Below the pieces are notes generated by a model that was given only the letters and a program-made list of their open reading frames with translations, searched no databases and had not been told where the DNA came from. Below are positions 58,127 through 64,000 of a stretch of 64,000 nucleotides of DNA, in pieces (the stretch's first letter is position 1; each line of letters opens with the position of its first letter). The stretch comes from Ascaphus truei. Its lineage: Eukaryota > Chordata > Amphibia > Anura > Ascaphidae. The DNA lies in the NCBI GenBank assembly GCA_036426205.1, contig CM071568.1:232225727-232289726 (forward strand), in the 5' to 3' direction. The position numbers and the translations under genes were made by a program.

Positions 58127-59010
58127 ACACACACAACACCACACACACACGACACACACACAGCAGCCACTACCCACACTGCCCACCCCCACATCACACA
58201 CACACTACACATTACCCACACACACACAAATTATATCGCAGCGACACACACATCACACATATATACTCACACAACCCCCATATACACACACACCCATGCA
58301 TACACACACCCTCCCCCTCACACACACACGCACCACACACATCACACACCCCCACACACTACACACACACCCACACCCACAGCACCACACACACACACCA
58401 CACCACACACACACCAAGTATACACACACACACCCCACGCATCACACATCCACACAGGCGTGCCCCTATCATACACCACACACACCACACACACACGCAA
58501 CGCACGCACGCAACGCACGCACACACACACCACACACCCATGCATACTACTCACACACATCCATGCTACACACACACACATGCACTACACACAGCTACAC
58601 ATACACACCACCAACCACACACATGCACACATGACACACACACCCACACCACCCACACACACATCACACACCCCCCAACGCACCCCACGCACGCACGCAT
58701 GCACGCACGCACGCACACCACACATGCACACCACCACACCCATGCATACTCACACACATCCATGATACACAACACACACTTCATACCCACATGCATCACA
58801 CACAGCGCCCCACACCGCACCACACCCCCACACCCGACACAACACACCACACACACACACCACACACAGCACAGCACACACACACACCCACACCACACAC
58901 ACCCACACACACCCATGCACACACACACACCCATGCATACACACACACACCCATGCATACACACACACACACACCGATGCATACACACACACACACACAC
59001 ACACCCATAC
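57640..59010. repeat. CA-rich satellite
   Basis: First CACACTCCCATATATACACA units, then degenerate (CA)n with CATGCA and CGCACGCA interruptions. A 662-residue His/Thr frame across it is not a gene. Confidence 0.95.
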
Positions 59011-59103
59011 ATACACGACAGGGGGAAGAGGAAAGGCAGCGGGACCGAGCACCACCACTGCCCCGCTCGCCACCTCCCCTCACCCCGTGACCATCTCCAG
59101 CCC

Positions 59104-59360
59104 GGAGATGCCGGGACAGGGCGAGAAGGGGGGAACACCCCCACTACAATCTCCTGCCCCGTGCGGGAAGCCGGGACAGGGCGAGAAGGGGGGAACACCC
59201 CAACTGCAATCGCCTGCCCCGCGCGGGATGCAGGGACAGGGCGAGAAGGGGGGGACACCCCCACTGCAATCTCCTGCCCCGCGCGGGGATCGGCTGGAAG
59301 CCAGGTAAATGGGACAGGTCGAGAAGGGGGGAACACCCCCACTGCAATCAGCGGGAAGCC
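59104..59360. repeat. 60-bp minisatellite
   Basis: About four units containing GGGACAGGGCGAGAAGGGGG, AACACCCCCACTGCAATC and TCCTGCCCCGCGCGGGA. Confidence 0.9.
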
Positions 59361-60230
59361 AAGTTAAGGACTGAGCATTGAGGCAAACATCGGCACCTCC
59401 TTACACCCATCCCCCCTTCTTGATTTTCATCAGTGCTATCCAGATGGTTATGGGATTTTGAATAATATTGGGATTTGTATATATATATACACCTTGATTT
59501 CTTTATATGCTACATTTTTGGATCCAGACCCTTTTTGTGTATGCTCCGGATTGGTTCATGTCACATTGTTTTTAACCTAATTTAGGTATTTTAGACATTC
59601 ATTCGTTCACTTTATAGTTTTCATTGCTTATTTGTTTTTCCAGCAGGAGGATGTCTACTGCCAAATATTGCAGCCTTTTCTAGGTTACATTCAATCATTT
59701 AGGCATCTTTTTCAATTGCTGTTATAGATACCTTCAGAAATTGATTCTCTTGGCGCACTCATTTTCTTTCCGTTTTTGTTTTCTATAGCACCTTAGTGTG
59801 GGTGGTATAACTGTGAATTACAGCAGGAACTTCCAAAGTCGCCCCCAACAATATTAGCATCCACAGTGGCAAAGCATTGTAGGGTGTGACTTTGTAACTC
59901 CCGCAATAATTCCAGCCATTCCACCCATAATGCTGTCTGCACACACTAAGGTGTAGTTTAGGGCCTTGTTTAGCGTGTGTTCTCACCACAAGCTCAGGAC
60001 ACTGCCTGGGTTCGGTCAAACAATGGTGTTAGCAATAGTGTGATGACTATTAAGATTTATTAATTAGGGGGTTTGCTGCAAAAATATATATTTTAATGTG
60101 GTGCACACTAAAACAAAAGTAGGGTACCACTGGCCTATAGAAATGCATAATAGATCTCTAAATTACAGTTGCTCTAGAGTATGTCAAATTATTTCTATTT
60201 ACCTCAAATTATGATGGTGTCTCTTGTAAG

Positions 60231-60424
60231 GGCAGAGAAATTGTCAGGAAGCCAAAGCACCGCACCATGAAATGAATGAGTGGAAGAGGGTGAGCTAAAA
60301 AATCCATTTATTCCAAAAATAGAGGATCCTCTATTTTTGGAATAATTCGTTTTTTAGCTCACCCTCTTTCCCTCATTTATTTTGTGATGCGGCGCTTTGG
60401 CTTCCTGCCAATTTCTCTGTCTGC
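60231..60424. repeat. Near-perfect palindrome of about 195 bp
   Basis: Symmetric around GGATCC at 60,324-60,329. Outer arms GGCAGAGAAATTG...AGGAAGCCAAAGC and GCTTTGGCTTCCTG...CAATTTCTCTG pair. Inner arms carry GAGGGTGAGCTAAAAAA and TTCCAAAAATAGAGGATCC. Confidence 0.92.
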
Positions 60425-60429
60425 TCATC

Positions 60430-63400
60430 ATTCCCTGCGCATGGCACACAGGACTTATACCCTGCAAGTGAAGATTCCTGGATCTTGGATCCAACTAAGA
60501 CAGAAGGTCATCTCTCTGTGAGTAATACTTTATCTTGTTGGATTGTCTTGATATACTTGGAGGTCTATATGTGCGTTGGGATATACTTGGCTAATATATA
60601 CTCTATACAGAGTGGGACCCTAGTTCAACGCTATCCTCCACAAGACTCTTTAAGAATTTCTGATATTATGGATACTTGCTAAAAGGGTTGTCTCTCATAT
60701 TATGACCTTTATGACTAAAGGAAAGGAACGGAACTACTATCAACCCAGTTTTTTTCTTCTCCCTATAGGCTATCCCATTCTGTTAAGCCCAAGTTCTCCC
60801 TATCTCTGGAAAACTCTATTCTCCTGTAAGGGGAAGTTATGTGACTCTAAAATGTTTCAAGCCTTCAAGATCCATTTCTTCCAATGAGCTGTGAGATTAA
60901 GGGACTTTACATCATTAAGCTTTACAGAGCCCTAATGATGTTCAATGGACTTCATAAGAGCTGGAATGTTGGTGGCCCCATGTGACATCCAATGGACATT
61001 ATTAATTTTTCCTTTTTTTAATGTAAAATCAAGTTTATGACCCTTGTTAAGGTGCAACCTTAATCTTAACAGAAGAGGACAACTTCCTACTCTATTCACT
61101 ATTTTGAGGTGGGGTGTGACGATGTGATCACTACACAAATGATCACTGTGCTAGTGCTAGGAGATTACCGGAACTCTGGTGCTATGTACCTTCTGGCACT
61201 CTAATGGGCTAATTCAAAGCAGACTGAAGCTGACATTCGGGGGGATTTTTTGCTGAAGATGGCCTGAACGACTTTATTAAATTAGTGAAAAATAAAAGTA
61301 CTTGCTCTGCACTGTTGAAAAGTAGGTTTCCATGTGGTTTTCTGTGGTGTGTAGCTTCCCGATGATCGGATTCCCCAACTCACACCATGTAACAGCAATC
61401 CAGAAAGGAAGAAGGAGAAATAGCCAACTCTTCGTTTTCAAAGGATCCTCAGAACAGTTATTTGAATTCAAATGAGACCATTGATAGTACAACTTGAACC
61501 CTTCCTCAGGTTTATAAAGTACAAAATACCAAAATTGGTGTTTATATCCCACAATGCAGTCCAATTTTTTAACGCCAAATTATTTTATTTTCTGTGACGT
61601 CACAAATGACATTCTTAAAGTGATGAATCTTTTTACAGTGGGGAGTGCAGAATCATTGGATATAAAAAAGAGAAGTGAAAAACAGTGCAATGTTGCAAAT
61701 AAAGTCAGGAAAATTCACGAGACTCAAAAGCTTTTGATGCCAAAACTCACATGGTCGCAAATAAAACAGGCATTGGTGTATAATCACGGATTCTTGTGCT
61801 TGGATGCTCAATGTGTCTGGCCGGTTGAGTAAGCCTTGCCTCTCCCAGAATGGAAGAAAGTACATAGGTATAGATAGTAAAAATATGTTTTATAATACCA
61901 GCAAATGTAGAAGATAAACACTCACATCTAAAAAGGTCAATGCCAGCATGAGGGAGGAAAGGGCTCCTGCCCTGAACGCTGCCGCACCTCAGGGATCAGA
62001 TGTCAGCTGTGCGGAGCCAAACACAAAGCCATCTCTCACTCAGCCTTTCTCCTGTGCTCGCATCCACCAGGTGAAGCGTCCAGCTTGTGATTCCTCTTAA
62101 CCTCGTACAACTAGCAGCGCTATACAAGAACATGCTATTATTATTATTATTATTATTAACCTCATCACAGAACTAAGCGAATCACGGCTCTAAGCGTTTC
62201 GCTTCCGCTTAGTCAAAAGCCATGTAATGGAGGTATAGAATGGTCGATTTATATATCTAAAGCCTACGCTGATACCAATGATTAAAATCCAATCAGGAAC
62301 CAACCTACACCTATTGGTCTGTCTCAGCTAATCAGAGAGAGTCCGCAAAGGACTACAGGGGTGGCATTAAACAAATAGTATCAAACGTTCTCCACGATTG
62401 TCTGAGACAAATTCCAAATTCACACATATATTTGAACCATCCCAAAAATTCTAGTAAATAAAATAGTACATCCATAAAAAGAGCTACAGTATAATAGCTT
62501 AACATAAAACACGTAATAAAGCACACAGAACAAATAAATGCATTTAGAGCCTGCCTACTAAATGATGAAAAAATGATGAAAAAACAGACAATACAAAAAT
62601 TGGCCATAATCACTGACCAAGTAAATGGAATATATTAGTATCCTAATAGACTTAAACAAACACATGAATTAACAATAAAAAGAGCTATAATATCTCTGAT
62701 TATAGCGCTAGGTACAACAAGAAAGACGTGAATACATATAAAGTGCCTGTCTTCCTTGTAGGGCTAAGATATATGGATATAGAAAGCGAACACAAAACAT
62801 GTTGCAATACTAAAAAATGGCCATAATAATAGAATAGAATAGCCTAACTGAAAAAAAAACATTCTAATAAAGGCAAATATACATTTTTATTTTTGCAGTT
62901 ATGTATGTAGGGGAGAGATGCTGGATATCTGGATCTCTAATCCATTTTTTCTTCTTTTTACCCTTATGTCTTATATTTTATTTATTTCAGTACAGATTAT
63001 ACCCATGTCCCATTGTTTTCCGATCTTTCACATAACCTATTCCTACTCTTATAATAGTATCCGCTCATAGTTCTATTCTCGATATCATTCACCAGCGGTA
63101 CTAGGATTCTCCCATAGCTTATGGGTATCTATAGTTTGTACTTTAACATTTATTCCCACTAGGGTTTTACCTGTACTGTATGTATGTTATATGCTTAATA
63201 CGTTTTCTAAAATATATGCTCTCTGATTTTTCTCCACATAGGGATGATCTGTTTGATTGGGAGCTTCCCCTAGTGTTGTATATTGGAGAGTAACTTTTAT
63301 AAATATACTGTACACTACAGGGTCCAAAGTATTTGTGTTTTGTTATTTCTGGTGAGTGAAATAGTAGTACAAAGGCATCAATTTCGCTTAAAAAAATAAA

Positions 63401-64000
63401 AATAAAATAAAGATCTAGAGAACCATCAACACCCCAATGTACTGCATCTCTACTCCTAAATATGGAACATGCCCCTGTCTCCATTGTGGACATTGTAGCA
63501 ATGTAGTCAAGGGAGATTCCTTTAACCAGGTAAAATAGCAAATGTGTGGTGCTACAAAAAAAAGCCTTTTAAAACAAAAAATATATCTTGATAGGAGAAT
63601 CCTGTGGTGCAACCCCCCTGTGGTTGAATGGCTGAATAAGCCCAAGTAGAATAGGTGAAAGCTGCTGATATAGCTCCAATAATAAACCGACTAGCGGACT
63701 AGGGTCCCCACAATCACTGCAGTAAGGGACCTCACATATATGTGAACCAGCATATAAATGTCGGAATGGAGATTAACCAGATAATATCCAAATAGTGAGA
63801 TGGTAGATTGAAATAATTACTCACTCAGAGTCAGCTTGTCCTCCTTCTCATCCCTGTAGATGTATCTTCATCCACTTGAGGGGGGTGTGCATCCGTTTTT
63901 TCTATGGTCCTGAAAGTTTGCAGATGGGAAAAAGCAGGCACTGGCAGCCACACAGGATCAGCAAATAAAGATTAGAAAAGAGAGCTAGTTCCCATACAAA
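60430..64000. other. No gene identified
   Basis: AT-rich intergenic sequence. A CTAAGCGTTTCGCTTCCGCT motif with TTAGTCAA lies at 62,190-62,213, preceded by a (TTA)n tract at 62,138. Open frames are short and show no family pattern. Confidence 0.4.

Noticed and set aside
57379..59367. 662-residue plus-strand open frame rich in His and Thr
   Set aside because: It is the translation of (CA)n and CACTCCCATATA satellites. Several frames and both strands are open at once and no domain is visible.

Overview
The window looks like a vertebrate nuclear genome, most probably an amphibian (frog or toad). One host gene is clearly present: the 5' half of the transcription factor gene SP4, on the minus strand. 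The protein is unmistakably vertebrate. The dense mix of L1, Penelope, Ty3/gypsy, PIF/Harbinger, hAT, piggyBac-like and Kolobok-like elements and very long CA/GA satellites is what I know from anuran genomes. The anuran call is an inference; vertebrate is not in doubt.

Layout. 1-3,600: repeats and unassigned sequence, including a mariner-like MITE (341-1,090). 3,650-4,570: two small Harbinger-type MITEs in what should be SP4 intron 3. 4,732-7,231: SP4 coding exons 3, 2 and 1; the zinc-finger exons lie beyond the left edge. 7,240-8,480: the SP4 CpG-island promoter, with a 58-bp duplication carrying GC boxes. Everything to the right is gene-poor repeat sequence, consistent with the large gene desert upstream of SP4 in other vertebrates.

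11,000-24,100: one L1-type LINE, about 3.5 kb of ORF2 and 3' end, split into six pieces by nested insertions: an LTR-like element, a hairpin MITE, a piggyBac-like plus a Kolobok-like element at the same TTAA, a foldback retroposon that itself holds a truncated gypsy element, and a solo LTR. At each split I could join the two flanks directly, and removing the insertion with one target-site copy restores the L1 reading frame.

24,400-46,430: PIF/Harbinger territory. A transposase gene in two exons starts at 25,445. A 7-kb block holding its second exon occurs twice, as direct copies at about 26.7-33.8 kb and 39.3-46.4 kb. Between the copies lie a MADF-BESS accessory gene fragment, an L1 remnant and a second, diverged Harbinger transposase on the minus strand. 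The offset between the copies grows steadily through single-base losses, which points to unpolished long-read consensus as well as real duplication.

46,650-51,230: an LTR element on the minus strand with two LTRs of about 520 bp, a primer-binding-like site and a long gag-like reading frame with a PPPY motif, but no polymerase. 51,240-55,060: unassigned sequence with a 22-bp minisatellite and another L1 3' remnant. 55,060-59,460: a foldback repeat and a 3.4-kb complex of purine/pyrimidine minisatellites and (CA)n. 59,460-64,000: a 195-bp palindrome, otherwise nothing I can name.

Many long open frames here are translations of simple repeats and are not genes.
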